The notes below the pieces were generated by a model, which was not told where the DNA came from, made no database searches, and saw only the letters and a program-made list of their open reading frames with translations. This document shows positions 35,366 to 47,617 of a stretch of DNA of 64,000 nt, piece by piece. The stretch is from Hericium rajendrae (lineage: Eukaryota > Basidiomycota > Agaricomycetes > Russulales > Hericiaceae): assembly GCA_033439255.1 (NCBI GenBank), contig CM065881.1:2666001-2730000 (forward strand), read 5' to 3'. The number at the start of each line of letters is the position of its first letter. Position 1 is the stretch's first letter. Position numbers and translations under genes: made by a program.

Positions 35366-36909
35366 TCAGCTTCGGTAATCTCCGTTGATCCTAACATATT
35401 CCTGCATATACCATACCCGTCAGCAATCGCTTCTTTGATAGTGGAAATAGACAAAACTCACATAGCTGAAGTCGCACGTCCAGTATTTTGCGCTCTCGCT
35501 ACCGAGGCCCAGGTCGACTTTGATTTCGAGATCCTCAACGCTGAGAATCTCTTTGGCACGGACTTCGTCGACGTTCTCGGGCTCGCCATTGACGAGGAGA
35601 GGGAATGGCGCACTGCCATCGGTAGGGATGAAGGAGACGCTGACGCGCGTCGGGTCGAGGGGTGTAGACAGAGGTATTGAGCCCGTTGCAGCGAGAATGC
35701 GTCCCCAGCTAAGTTGTCGATAGGATCAGTTATTGACTTGCGAAGACATAAGGACTACGTACTTGGCATCTTCACCATAGAGTGCTGTCTTGACCAAGGC
35801 AGAAGTTGATATCCTCGATGCTATCTTGTGCGCATCTTCGTATGAAGTCGCGCCCTTCATCGTCCCGTCAGTTCGTGGAATCCCATAATTTGGATTCAAC
35901 TGACCTCGACAGAAACCGTCACAAACTTCGTCGCACCCTCGCCGTCGCGGACAACAAGCTGGGCCAGATTCTGAGCAAACGACGTGAGCTCATCTCGGAA
36001 CGCTTCGTATGCATCCCTGTTATGCTCCTCGTCAATTTCGACAGTCTCGTCCGGACGCGCAGCACCGTTGGCAAACACGATGATCGTATCGTTCGTAGAC
36101 ATGTCTCCGTCGACACTGATCGAGTTGAAGCTCCGGTCGACAGCATAAGTCAACGCCGACTGCAGACTGCGCGGCGAGACCGCCGCATCCGTCACGATGC
36201 ACCCCAGCAGCGTCGCATGCGGTGCCGCCGGCGGGCCCATATTCGGATGGATCATCCCCGCGCCCTTGTCCACGCCCGCCATGCGGAACTCGCGCCCGCC
36301 GATGCTAAACGTGCGCGCGCGGAGCTTGGGGAACGTGTCGGTCGTCATGAACGCGCGCGCGGCGCGCTCCCACGCGGAAAACCCAGCGCCCAGCGTCGTG
36401 CTCGCCTCGATGCCGGCGACGATCTTCGCGATGGGGAGCGTCTGGCCGATGACGCCCGTGGACATGACGAGCGTGTCGTGCCTGGTGGGCGCCGGGGAGA
36501 GCAGCGCGTCGGTCGCGTGCACCATCACCCATGCGTCGTCGAGGCCCTGTTTGCCTGTGACCGCATTGGCGCAGCCGCTGTTGACGACGAGCGCCCGTGC
36601 TCGGCCGCCGCCTTGTTGTAGGACGTCTTGGGATACGACTACGGGTGCGGCTTTGAACGCGTTGCGGGTGAAGCATGCGGCGGCGGAAGTCGGTCGGGAC
36701 GATGTGGAAAGGATAATGCCCAGGTCGAGGGCATCAGAGTTCTTCTTGACGCCGCAGTGGGATCCGCCGACAATATAGCCTTTGGGGAAAATCTCGTCGG
36801 GGATGGGCTTGTGGTGGTGGGCTTTGGGAGGAACGGACTTTGCGGTGAAGGTTGAAGTCGAGGAAAATCTTTTCCATAGCGATGGGAACCCAGTAACGCG
36901 GGGGGCCAT
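35366..36909 (-). CDS. ARG7: mitochondrial glutamate N-acetyltransferase (ornithine acetyltransferase)
   Basis: Exons 36909-35905, 35854-35763, 35708-35462 and 35401-35366 encode 459 residues. ArgJ family marks: [56 protein letters not shown], and [15 protein letters not shown], where the Thr of ATLL is the autocleavage site and nucleophile. The C-terminal part has [37 protein letters not shown] and a final INGDYRS. It transfers acetyl from N-acetylornithine to glutamate in the arginine cycle and usually self-cleaves into two chains. A basic, Ser/Thr-rich N-terminus (about 25 residues) fits a mitochondrial presequence. Fully in frame. Confidence 0.95.
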
Positions 36910-37307
36910 GATGGATCTGAGAAAGAGTCAGGTTGACGAGTCATTTGCGGATTCTGCAGGAAGGTCTGACGGCAACAATGCACAGGTATAAGCGAGCAAA
37001 TTGTATTCCTCCAATGACGAGCTCAGCTGCGAGTAAAGCACAGGTGAAAGACTACCGAAAGATAGACGACGGTGAAGGAATAAGGTTGCTCTGCCACTGC
37101 TCCGTTACTCAGATTCGCCGACAACAACGACGAGCGAGTGCAGCTCTGGAGGGCTGCATCAATGGCGTGAAGAACCTGCCAGGCGCGACGACTCCTTATA
37201 TGGGAGCCATAACGTGACGTAGCGCTGAATCGTGACTGTCACGCACAAACTTTACCCACACTCGACATCCTCAAGCACTCAACGACACCGGCGACAACAG
37301 GGACGAA
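36910..37307. other. divergent promoter of ARG7 and eL33 genes
   Basis: 398 bases between two start codons. A CTTATATGG sequence near 37195-37203 may act as TATA-like element for the ribosomal protein gene. Confidence 0.4.
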
Positions 37308-38030
37308 ATGGGCTCGACAAGGTGAGTTATGGCTTCAGGATATCTGTGGAAAGCGTTGGGACGTTGGATGGGCAGTGAGACGGTGGTTGGCGAGCGAGTC
37401 GGCGATGGATGGTTTAGATCGCAGACGGATGACATCCGCATCTGGCTGGGGTATACTCGACCACGGCGAAGGCGAACTCGCCAGTTCCCTCTTTCCCCCT
37501 CTTTTCCGTCTGAGGAACACCTAGCTAACGCGTTCTTCTCGCTATATCCAGACTGTACAGCAAGGGACGTATTCTGGGCCACAAGCGCGGCAAGCGCAAC
37601 ACCCGCCCCAACACCTCCCTCCTCCAGATCGAGGGTGTTGCCAGCAAGGAGGATGCCCAGTTCTACCTCGGGAAGGTGTATTTCGTCTGTTCAGTGGTTT
37701 GCAGTGTACAGATATTGATGTTCGTCCCTCAGCGCGTCGCATACGTGTATCGCGCGAAGAAGGAGGTTCACGGGTCGAAGGTCCGCGTCATCTGGGGGTG
37801 AGCATCGCAGTGTATCTGTCTTCAAATTTCCAAATTTACATATCTGTTGCGCCTCAGACGTGTGACCCGCTCTCACGGCGGCTCTGGTGCCGTTAAATCA
37901 AAATTCAGGTCGAACCTCCCTCCCAGCTCCTTCGGCGCGACGGTCCGCATCGTGCGTTTTCCTCTATTCCATCGTATCTGTGCTATTTTTCTGACTTCAT
38001 ATCCAGATGCTCTACCCCTCGAACATCTGA
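37308..38030 (+). CDS. RPL33: 60S ribosomal protein eL33 (L35a)
   Basis: Five exons (37308-37321, 37552-37675, 37733-37797, 37858-37951, 38007-38030) encode 106 residues, the normal length. [49 protein letters not shown] and ATVRIMLYPSNI are near-invariant for eL33. The first exon carries only MGST and two bases of the next codon and is followed by a 230-base intron, long for this genome; long first introns after a tiny exon are common in fungal ribosomal protein genes. Confidence 0.97.
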
Positions 38031-38781
38031 TTATTGTATTTCTGTCGCACTCCTGACCTGTTATCTCCTCCATACTGCAATATGACATGCCCTATGGTCC
38101 CTGCATGCATCCTGTCCTGCATGAATATACGTGATCATTCTCGAGGTACTCTTGGTTGTGTATCGTGGGCAGAGCGTTTGTTCTTGGTGAGTTACGTGAG
38201 AATTTCCATCGGCGGGACGTCGGCTTTATGGTTCTTCTGCGCGGATATTGGTCCAGTGTAGTTGTTGATCAACGAACATTTTGAAGTTCGAATGAATTTG
38301 AGTTTAAGGTCGAGACTTTCGTTCTTTCCTCCACAGTGTCGAGAACTCCAATCTTTAGGTGACTTCTGAACATTATTGCGCTAGGTATGTGATGGAGCCA
38401 GATGGCAAACTCATTGTTGCTACGAACGTCCTAGTCAAAGATTTACGGTGGTAGAGTCGTTACGCCAGCGGTTATTCAGAGTGTGTTTTGCAGATGAGTT
38501 CGCAATCTCGGGAACTGGTGGTGATAATTGACTATATATATCACAGATGACACAGAACGCAATTAACATCACGCATTATCCATTCCACCCATACAAATCG
38601 TCAACTTCATCAAAGGCGCATGTCAGAACCATTTGTAATCTGTTTGGAACAATCGAAAATGGGATTGACAACATATTCACGAAAGTTCAAGGTAATACAA
38701 GGTTCAAAGACCATGCTGAAAACTCAGTATAAAAATTACGGAACATCATTTACTCGGTCTCATTCAATTCATGCGCCAACT
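38031..38781. other. convergent 3' spacer
   Basis: About 750 AT-rich bases between the ends of the eL33 gene (+) and the Tudor-like gene (-). Small open frames have no coding features. Nothing else seen. Confidence 0.5.
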
Positions 38782-39135
38782 TCACGACGTCATTCTGTGC
38801 AATGAAATCCAAGTCAGTGGTCTGCACCACTCCATCTTAGCGAGACGCACCCCATCACGAGCAATCTTGACAGCAGGATCGCCGTCCTTTGCGTTGCGAG
38901 AAACAGTATTACCCTAAGAATGCGCGCGGTAAGCCACCAGTTTGATGCCGTTGAGTCTACAAACCTTCTTCGTCTTTATCTCAGCCTTGCCTTCCTCTAC
39001 TACTTCGGCGACTTTGCCTGTCGGCTGTCCACCACCCCAGTTCCATCTGAGAAAATACGTTAGCTGACAATCGTCTTCCACAGGCTGTCTGGTGACCCAC
39101 GAGACTTCCTGTCCTTCTTTGATCTGATCAGACAT
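38782..39135 (-). CDS. small Tudor-like protein (hypervirulence-associated family, DUF2945)
   Basis: Exons 39135-39101, 39046-38965 and 38913-38782 give 82 residues. The core GQEVSWNWGGGQPTGKVAEV, then GKAEIKTKKGNTVSRNA and DPAVKIAR, matches the small TUDOR-domain 'hypervirulence associated' family found in bacteria and fungi. The 54-base first intron is a multiple of three and could be read through, but splicing it restores the conserved VSWNWG core, and it has a GCTAACG branch site. The molecular function is not known to me; the fold suggests binding to nucleic acid or protein. The C-terminal tail (WCRPLTWISLHRMTS) departs from family and may be variable. Confidence 0.8.
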
Positions 39136-40427
39136 GTTATGCGGTATGTGAGGGAGGTCTGGGCTGATTGATGGAAAGTGGCGGGCTACGTGTTATGAAG
39201 AAGGTGGGTGGATATTGAGTTTTGTTCCATGGCGAGCAAAATACTTATATGGTGGCATAGAGGCAGACTCTGTTTCGGAGGCGGGGACGTCATGCATTCC
39301 TGCTGGGATGAGCATCGCTGGTATCCGTCACACTAGCGGCTCTGTTCCGCTTCTGCAGGATCGGGCGGATACAAAGATGCCGCTATGAGCATCTTTACTT
39401 GTTGAAACCCCGCCATCCGCCATCCGATCCCAACCCAGCGGCGGTGGGTTTGCTCAGCTCGAGTCTCGAGGTATCAAACTACCTCCTGCGGATCAGCCGC
39501 TAGATGAGTGGTATGGTGAAGCCAGCAATATTAATATGCTGAACAAGTTTAGATGAAGTCGTCGACACTAGCGTAGATATTAAAGGACGGTGCGGAACAG
39601 GATCGGTCGATCATCTGGAAGTTGTTTCGTTGCGGAATTGGGGGCGCGGCGTATGGATTCTGGAAGGATCGACTTTCAGACGTCAGGCTAGGTTAGGTAC
39701 CGGATGCACGTCGAGTGCGTTAGGACTGTGTACTACCGCATGCAAGTCTTCGATCTGCCCGTAAATATTCCCATCGGAAGGTCTGATGGACATGAATAGC
39801 GGGTTATTCATCGACGCCATAGGCTTCATGTTCTCATCCATCGCGATGATTCTTGGGCCAGCGAAGGACTATAGACTCTGGAGAGTATCGGCCTCTTATA
39901 CTCGAGTATGAGGACGACTCGCCCCCCAGTGAGACTTGCATTGAAAGAAAGTTCACAAAATGACTCGCCTCCAGCATGCACTCGTACCCCATCCCCTTCC
40001 ATAGCCGGAACTATGCGTATTCTTTTGCGCGTCAATGAATGGAGGAATCAGAACCTCCCCACCCCGACAATTCTCTCGACTATGAATCGCCACTCCTTCC
40101 CTTCTGCATCAGAAGGCCGCTGGAATCGGAATTTTATCTGAATTTCTCGCAAAGCGGGTCATAACATGCGTGGGTTAGACATCAAGCTGGTTTGAGCTTG
40201 ATTGCGACTCGGTTGAGAAATGCTTTCGATTTTCTAGTTGTGAAGTACTGCACAAGTCTAGTCTCTGATGTTCATTGTATACAAACCACTATCAATGTAC
40301 CAGTCGTTGAAGCTTGAAGTTTGAAGAATGAAAGTGAGCAGCTGAGGACTCGGGGGGAATATAATTAACATTTTACGTCATCTCGACCAGACGCGCCGCG
40401 GCGAAATATTGCACCTTTGCTCTGACC
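39136..40427. other. divergent intergenic region
   Basis: About 1.3 kb between the Tudor-like gene (-) and the Rrn10-like gene (+). No coding frame with support. A TATA-like element for the Tudor-like gene is at 39244-39249. Confidence 0.5.
39244..39249 (-). promoter_or_regulatory. TATA-like element of Tudor-like gene
   Basis: CCATATAAGTA on the minus strand, about 110 bases before the ATG at 39135. Confidence 0.4.
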
Positions 40428-41610
40428 ATGGCGGCGTCTTCAGTGCCAAAACCAAATCTCCACACATCCACAAGACAGCACGAGCTTTGCCGATCATGAG
40501 CAGGTCACACCCGCTCAGACGGAACACGTACACGACCTCGCCGCCCTCCGCCTCCACCCGGATGGGTCTCGCGTCCCGCCGAACCCTCACCCCGCCGAAA
40601 CTGCCCATATACTCCATCCTAGGTTGTCTTACTACACGGCAAAGGATGCGCGGGGTAATTGGATCGCGCGGGACGCGCTGGGTTGGGTACGGTGAAGAAA
40701 AAGCGCAAGGCGGTGGCGGACGAGTCGGAGGATGAGGACGCCGAGGCACGCGTAGAGGGAGGACAGGATGAAGGCGGTGAGGGACAAGGACAGTCTGCTG
40801 CAGAGGAGGGAGATGAAGGTGGGCCGAGGACGAAGAGTGGTAGGAGGAGAGCAGAGAAGAGGAGGAGGTTTGAGAGCGACCTGGATTTCTTGGCCGGTGG
40901 GTTGACGGTGTTGTGCCAGAGGCTGCACACAAAACACTGCCAGTCCCCTCATCGGTGCGTTCTCAAAATCTGGCTTGCGATCGTTGATTTGAACCGTGCC
41001 ATGCGCATCGCAGGATTTTCTGAAGTGTATTCATCACTTCGCAAGCACTTATTATGCATCTCAAGGCCAGCTACTCAACGCGACACGGGAATATAGGGCC
41101 CAGAAGAAACTGCGGAGGCTCAACAGGATGCGCGGTGATTCTGCCGATATCAAGGGAAAGAAGCGTCAAGAAAGCGGCGAGGACGAAGATGAAAAGGACG
41201 AGGAAGACAGCGAGGACGAGGATGGAGATGAGGAGGAACATGACGAAGAAAATGAAGGGGACGAGTCCATGTTTCGTCACCGAAAGCGCTCTTTTCGGCC
41301 AAGGAGCGAGCTAAGACGAGATATGTACAAAATGTTTGACGGATCAGCTCTCATGGCGATAGGTGCGTACGAATTTTGGTCAATTAGAAAAGATATTGAC
41401 TTTCTTGCTGCAGGTATCTTGCTCCAGGAACATGTCGCAGGACTCTTAGAACCTCGGATTCCTCCCGGTTGGGACGGAGATGAGGCGATGACATCCGACG
41501 AGAATGAGAATGATGGATCTGAAGAGAGCAATGGAGAGGGAAAAGGCGCAAGCGATGAGGATGAAGGCGAAGACGGTGACGACCAGGATGAGGAATCGGA
41601 TGACACTTGA
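40428..41610 (+). CDS. acidic nuclear protein resembling Pol I factor Rrn10
   Basis: Last parts are clear: exon 41014-41362 with DFLKCIHHFASTYYASQGQL, then very acidic Glu/Asp runs, RRDMYKMFDGSALMAIG, and exon 41414-41610 with ILLQEHVAGLLEPRIPPGWD and an acidic tail. The arrangement 'HxFAS-YY' helix, acidic gap, 'FDGSAL-AIG-LLQEHV' resembles UAF subunit Rrn10, which helps recruit RNA polymerase I at rDNA promoters; the match is partial. The 5' part (40428-40954) has coding character in three frames: YYTAKDARGNWIARDALGWV, then KKKRKAVADESEDEDAEA, then VDGVVPEAAHKTLPVPSS. Joining them needs about three one-base corrections at A or G runs (40448-40451, 40691-40692, 40898-40900). This is either sequencing error or a decaying gene; introns do not solve it neatly. 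Confidence 0.6.
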
Positions 41611-41705
41611 GATCACCAGCGGCAGCAAGCTAAGTCTCGATTAAAGTACTTTTAAAACACACTTTATATCATGGAAGCGTACACCCCAACATAACCAATC
41701 AATCA

Positions 41706-42245
41706 TCATCGCATAGCGACATCAACCTCCGTAGATATTGGTATCGATGGTCGCTTGTCCTCTCGTCCCAGACCGGCTGCACGTTCCGATTCCTCGATCG
41801 TATAGGCCGGCTGCCTCAACTCCTTGCATCGTCTTTTGTGCACTTTGCTCTTCCAATGACTCCGAAGTGCGAAATCAGTCTCGTAATATCTAGCAATAAA
41901 AATGAGAAGGAAGATACAGTCGCCATTGCAGGTATGAACGCACTTTGCGCATTCCACACAGTAGTGTTGAGCCAAACCTGGCTTCTCGTAGTCTATCGGT
42001 TGCGCTTCAAGTTTCGCGCGGTTCTAGAGAAATGAAATCAGGACCGATAAGACAGAGTTTAAGAGTTGAGGACAGACTTTGGGATCAAGGTCGTGCAATT
42101 GAATCTGGTCCAGATCTTTTGTTCGCGCCTAAGATATGGATGAGTTAGGACCATACATAGACAGAACCACACATACTCTGGTCCTGGAAGCTCTATGCAC
42201 GTCTCTTATAGCGTGATGAGTCCTTGAACGACGAAGGCGACCCAT
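41706..42245 (-). CDS. BUD20: Bud20/ZNF593-type zinc finger protein
   Basis: Four exons (42245-42177, 42128-42078, 42023-41944, 41889-41706) encode 127 residues. MGRLRRSRTHHAIRDVHRAS, TKDLDQIQLHDLDPK and the single C2H2 finger HYCVECAKYYETDFALRSH, ending in HWKSKVHKRRCKELRQPAYT, are diagnostic. In yeast Bud20 is a shuttling factor for nuclear export of pre-60S ribosomes; the human relative is ZNF593. Introns of 48-54 bases are all in phase and the C-terminus matches family length. It ends 95 bases from the Rrn10-like gene, tail to tail. Confidence 0.93.
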
Positions 42246-42483
42246 GGCAGACTGAAAATGAGGGTAAGATGGAACGCAGAAAAAGGCGCTCGCTCATTTG
42301 AGGATGGCTGTCACGTGGAACAGCGGATATTCAGCGAAGCGCCCTTGCGCGCCTACAGTGCTTGGACGTTGGCGGATGACCTGCAATTGCATCGGAACAG
42401 CCACGCAGCCATACTCTAGAGGTTTGCTGCCGTTACTTCTGGATCCTTTCCCATGAATCGTGTCGCAAATCTGTAGGCAAAAC

Positions 42484-44733
42484 ATGCGGATTCTTTCGTG
42501 GAATATCGTGAGCGAGCCCTCGAGGCGTGCTCGTGCTCTGCTGACATTGCTGTAGAATGGCATCCGCACGGTTCCCCAGTACCATCCGTAAGTAGGAAGT
42601 TGTGATATTCGTTTCAACTATACTGATTCTGAGATATGTAGGTGGAACAAGCTCAAAAACTGGGATGCAATTCTACAGGAGTTGAAAGCGGAAATCATAT
42701 GCTTACAAGGTGCGTCGACTGAAGATGAGCCGAAACGCGTCTGACGCGCGTTGACTTCCAGAAATTAAGACAACGCGCACGGGAATAGGCCGCACAGTTG
42801 CGTTCCCAGACAACTTTGACGCGTTCCTGTCTTTCCCTGCGTCCAAGGGAGGCTACAGTGGCGTCGCTGTGTACACCAATTCTCGCACAGTCGTTCCGCT
42901 GAAAGCAGAAGAAGGCCTCTCAGGGAAGCTGCAGCCAAAACCTCCTTTCAAACGCGATGAACGGATATCGCGTTCATATCCCTATGCCCACGAGATGGAC
43001 CTGATGCCAGACACGGAGGGCAACACGCCCTCGGACTTGGTCACGCTCGACTGGGAGGGCCGTGCCCTCGTTCTGGACTTCGGCCTCTTCGTGCTGATCA
43101 ACCTGTACTGTCCCAATGAGACGTCGGATGAACGGCTGCCGTTCAAGATGAACTACCACTTCATGCTGCAGGAGCGTGTGCGCAAGCTGGTCGAGGAAGA
43201 GAAGCGCGAGGTGATCGTGGTGGGTGATATTAATGTCTGTGCCACGCCGCTCGACCATTGTGATGGACACCTCCCAAGCAATGCGAGCACTTTCTGGGAC
43301 CATCCTGCACGTGCATGGTTTCACAACTGGCTGGAACCCCATGGTCCCATGATAGACATCGTGCGCAGATTTTGGCCTGACAGGAAGGGCATGTATACAT
43401 GTGAGCGCATTCGCGCATATGCAGCGCGTTGGGGTGCTGATTGTTATTGCAGGTTGGAATACGAAGATCAGTGCCCGAGAGACCAATTATGGCACACGCA
43501 TCGATTATATCCTGATCACGCCTGGCCTTGTCCCGTGGGTGAAGCACGGTGACATCCAGCCAGACATCAAAGGTTCCGATCACTGTCCCGTCTACATCGA
43601 CTTGCACGAGGAGACCACGACGGGTACAGGTGAGAAATTGTCCCTTCGCGATGCTATGAAGATCGATGGATCAAGCGGGACCCGCCGCGCATTGCGACCA
43701 AGTTCTGGGATGAACATCGACGCAAGCAGACATTGCTGTCAGGTTTCTTCGGGAAAGGCAACGGCACTAAATCTCCACCTGATGCTGCTGTCGTGTCTCC
43801 GCCTGAGTCTATCTCGCAACTTTCCATGGAACAGGATAACGTACCGCCTGACATCGGGCAGTCTGATGTGGCTGTTGCTTTTGATATTCTGGAATCCTCA
43901 AGAGCTTTGTCCCCTATCGTAGATACCCTGGCCGTGGACCAACCTGAGCCCATCCCTTCAAAAACTGCTTCTGCTACATCGACTTCAAGTCCCCCCTACG
44001 ATTTCAATTAGCACCCAAACATCGACCATTTCACGAGCACGTCCCTCAAGTACGCAGCCGACCTCATCGCCCCCAACAGAGCCCCTCCGGCCATCGCAGA
44101 AATCGCGCAAACGCCGCCGCCCAGAGCCGACTCCATCCGCCGCCGGTCCGTCCAACTCCCAGAAAGCGAAAAAGCTGAAGGCCGGTCAAACCAAGCTCTC
44201 CTCGTTCTTTGCCAAGCCTTCTACCATGGATCGCACATCCTCCGAAATCATCGAAATCGACGAGGATCCTGCGCCCCCATCCCAGTCGACCTCCGTGGAC
44301 TGCGACGACCTCGAACGTCAGATCGACGCAGACTACCGTCTCGCGCAGGAGCTCGCCGCGTCGCAGGAGGTTGCGGGCGCGGGCGAGCCCGTGGAGACGT
44401 CCAGCAAGGAGGCGTGGTCGACGCTCTTCGCGCCCGTGCAGCCGCCGCTGTGCGTCGTCCACGGCGAGCCGGCGAAGAGTTCCGCGTCAACAAGCCGGGG
44501 CCCAACAAAGGCAAGACGTTCTTCGTGTGCTCTAGGTACGCCGTTTGTTCTCAGGAGATGGACACTCGGGATGCTGAATGGCGTGTAGACCGGTGGGACC
44601 TGGGTACGACAAGGGCCGCAGCGAGCGGCTGAGGGAGGAAGTCGACCACCAGTACAGGTGCAACTTTTTCAAGTGGACGAGCGAGCTGAAGAAGGAAGCC
44701 CTGCGCGCGAGCGGTAACGGGAGCAAAAAGTAG
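42484..44733 (+). CDS. APN2: AP endonuclease 2 (class II) with PIP box and GRF zinc finger
   Basis: Exo/endo/phosphatase domain: MRILSWNI at the start, then NGIRT, ICLQEIKT, VVGDINVCATPLDHCD (metal-binding Asn/Asp) and the catalytic GSDHCPVYIDL. C-terminal marks are GQTKLSSFFAKP (about 44180-44215), a PCNA-interacting box, and a GRF zinc finger (CVVHGEPAK, PGPNKGKTFFVCSR, YRCNFFKW). It cleaves abasic sites and removes blocked 3' ends in base-excision repair, tied to PCNA. The early introns follow MRILSWNI, QYHP, CLQ and KGMYTC; the last one (44535-44589) cuts after FVCS. As written, three one-base changes disturb the frame: near 43659, in a six-C run at 43991-43996, and near 44475. All downstream frames are clearly coding, so error is likelier than decay. 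Confidence 0.9.
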
Positions 44734-44996
44734 CCATCATCCATTTCATTCTCGGTTCTCTCGCATTTCTTGGATATTGTAGTATTCGCATTTCGCATCG
44801 CTGTCTGTGTCATTATCTCTGTATATATACCGCAACACATCTTTAGCTTCATGTCGCTTTCGAAGAGGGAGAATATCACACGAATAAGAATAAAATTGTA
44901 CGGGCAAAGAAACGCGTCCGTGATGGTGCGAAGTACAAGATGAGAGATAACAGAGCGGTGAGGAGCAGCATCGACTACCGATATGAGCTAAGGCCA

Positions 44997-47471
44997 TCAT
45001 GTCGAGTTTTTGACTTGCTTTTTGCGGTGCCAATGGTCGTGTTGTTGACCTAAAAAAAAAAGGAGGATCAGCCAAATGTCTAAGTTCGAAAATAATTTGT
45101 CAATTTCCTACCTTTGTCGCAAATCGCAGCGAGCACAAGGACTCGTTCAAATGAGTCGCCAACGGCGACAAGTTGAGCACCATCAGTGTCTTTGAGTTGC
45201 CGCTCAGCGAGTTTTGCAGCAGGTAGGTCAGCTACGAGCCGCATCATCAGCCATCGTTCTTGCCAGGCAAATGCAGACAAAATCTACCTTCGAATTGCGA
45301 TAAGGAATATGCTTGTCCCCTTTCTCCCCTTTCTCCCCGAGAGCAGCAATGACGTCCCCAAGCGCGCTCAGGCTCTTATTGATACTCTGCGTCTCCCGCA
45401 GCCTGTCCTTGTCGTTCCCGGCCCCGCTCTCCTTCAGCCGCTCGCTCCCCGCCAGATCTACGAGATTCAGAGAACCTTCACAGCTCTCGCCTGTGAGCTT
45501 GTTCTGTCCGCGGATGCGCAGCGTGAAGACGGAGTGCGAGCGCGAGGAGCGCTCGTTCATGAGCGTCGCAGCCACGGTCCTGCGCGACTGCGCAACCGCG
45601 AGCAGCGCACGGACCTGTGTCGGCGTGCGCAGGGCTGCACGACGACGTCCGTGACATGCGTGCTGCCGTTCTTGTCGTGTTTGATTTCATGTTTCTTCTT
45701 GTCGAACTCGCCCTTGCCGAGGAGATCGTTAATGGTTTCATTATACTTTTCGAGGCAAGTCAGCGGTATCATGCTTGGAAGACGAGGGGCTGCTTACGAT
45801 TTCGAGGAACTGGCCTTCCATGGTGTATTCCCAGCCCTTGCTCTTGAGCTCTTCGGAAACCCGGAATACCTGCTCAACTGCTCGTGGGATCATACCCGCT
45901 GTAGCCTCAGTCTGCAGAGAAAACCACATGAGCTTCGTGATTATGTCCGGAAATATCGAGAGCATACCGAGCCACCCTCCATCGTGAAGGATTTGCCAGA
46001 GCCAGTCTGGCCGTATGCGAATATACAGACATTGTATCCATCGGTGCAGCTTTGCACCAACTGCGAAATCTCCTCAAACACTTCTCCTTGCGTGCTGTGA
46101 GGCTCGAATACCTATCGGATTCAACATATTCAGCAACGAAGCCAGATAGTCAATGGGCACGGGAAATACCCTGTCGAAGTTGAAGTTCCAGGTCTCCTTC
46201 CTCTCTTGACCAGTGGCACTTTCGCTTGACGAATTGAGTACGATCTCTCGATGGTCTCGCTTGTCGGGGTAAGCCATTTCTGCCAAAGCCTCTGCACGAG
46301 CCCTCTCCAGGTCCTCAGGTGTTGGGCTTCGTCCCCCAGAACCGCTTGACTTGATGAGAGTTCTAGACGGAATATCTGACGGTAAAATGGGTCGCACACG
46401 GGCGAACACTCGAATATTGCCCTTCAATTCCTGCACCAGATTGTGCAGCTTCCTCCGGACCATCTCTGCCTCTCGTGCTTCTTGTTCAAGCTCCACACAC
46501 GGCTTTTGGCCTTCTCGAGATCCAGACGCAATGTTGAGACGGTCTCTGCAGAATAATCAAATGATGACTGCAGGGTGTTCAGCTGGGTCATCAGCGCCTG
46601 GTTCTGCGTGCTGAGCGTCAGCTGCGTCGTGCTCTGCTGCGCGATGGTCGACTTGAGCTCGCCAACGATGCTCCGCTCGCGGTTCTAAGTCGCCGCGCAC
46701 GACGCGCAGATCGTCGTTGAGCTCACGGATCTCGCGGTCCCGCTTCTTCACGTCCATCTCGAGATCCACGATCTCTCGCGCATGCGCCTTCTTCAGCGCG
46801 TCGATCTCGTCGCTTGCATTGATGAGCTCGCGGCGGTGTGTGAGCTCCTGCGTCTTGGCATCTGCGAGTTCGCGTGACAGCGCGAGGTGGTTGGCTTGCA
46901 GCTCGGCGACCTTGAAGCGCTCTGAGTCCATGTCGGCCGCGAGGCGGGCTGCGTCCGCCGCGCGGGCGCTTTCGATCGAGGCGACTTGGGATTGAAGGTC
47001 TTCAAAGCGCCGGTCTTGAGGTCTGGCCAGTGTTGTCGATGCAGATCGGAGAGGTCCAGATGCTGTGCGGGTCACACCGTTGCGTGGTGCGATGGTACGT
47101 GTTGGAGGAGGGCGGGGTACCGATTTCGGTGGTGCGCTGGTCGCGCGTGTCGTCCGGGCAGTTGGGCCTGAGAGGGCGGGTGCTCGTGGCTTCGTGAGCG
47201 GCGGCGGGCCCAGCCCGACCTTCGACGACGCTACATTCGTCGCTGAGCGATTGTTTCTCAGCGGTTGTATCGGGCGTTGGGCGCCACCTTCCGCGATGGC
47301 CGCTAGTTTGCGAGGCGCAGCGTCCTCGTCGGGCGAGGCTTTGCGCTTGAGGCTCATCGTCGAGCCAAATGACGCCGGCATGATAGTCTTCGAGAGTGTC
47401 GGGATCTGTGCTGGATGGTGGTCAGGAGACGAGGAGAGCTGAAGCCTGGGCAAGCGGGAGGAGGAAGCCAT
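44997..47471 (-). CDS. C-terminal motor kinesin-14 (Kar3-like)
   Basis: N-terminal tail (about 150 residues, basic, Pro/Ser-rich), then a coiled coil (about 47000-46500) and a C-terminal motor: [10 protein letters not shown] neck junction, [14 protein letters not shown]-loop, [11 protein letters not shown] switch [11 protein letters not shown] switch II and [17 protein letters not shown]. Motor at the C-terminus makes it a minus-end-directed kinesin-14, acting in spindle and nuclear movement. Introns in the motor part follow FDR, EGGS, GQFLEI, YRNSK and RFATK. One-base shifts near 46685, 46493-46500 and 45633 break the written frame between obviously coding parts, and the end is in either of two frames (stop 44997 or 44975) depending on an A run near 45019. 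It starts 146 bases from the mS29 gene, head to head. Confidence 0.9.
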
Positions 47472-47617
47472 TTGTTGGAAAGTTCGAGTTGCGAACCGGC
47501 GCCAAAGACGTAAAAGACGCGTCCGCCACGTGACGGCGCGCCGCACCTGATGTTCGGGCGTTGCCGGCCACCCAAAAGTTGTCTGCATCCCATTCCCGAC
47601 GTCGTGAGTGGCCCGTT
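47472..47617. promoter_or_regulatory. 146-base bidirectional promoter
   Basis: Only 146 bases separate the start codons of the kinesin-14 gene (-) and the mS29 gene (+), so both promoters must share or overlap. No TATA box is seen. Confidence 0.6.
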
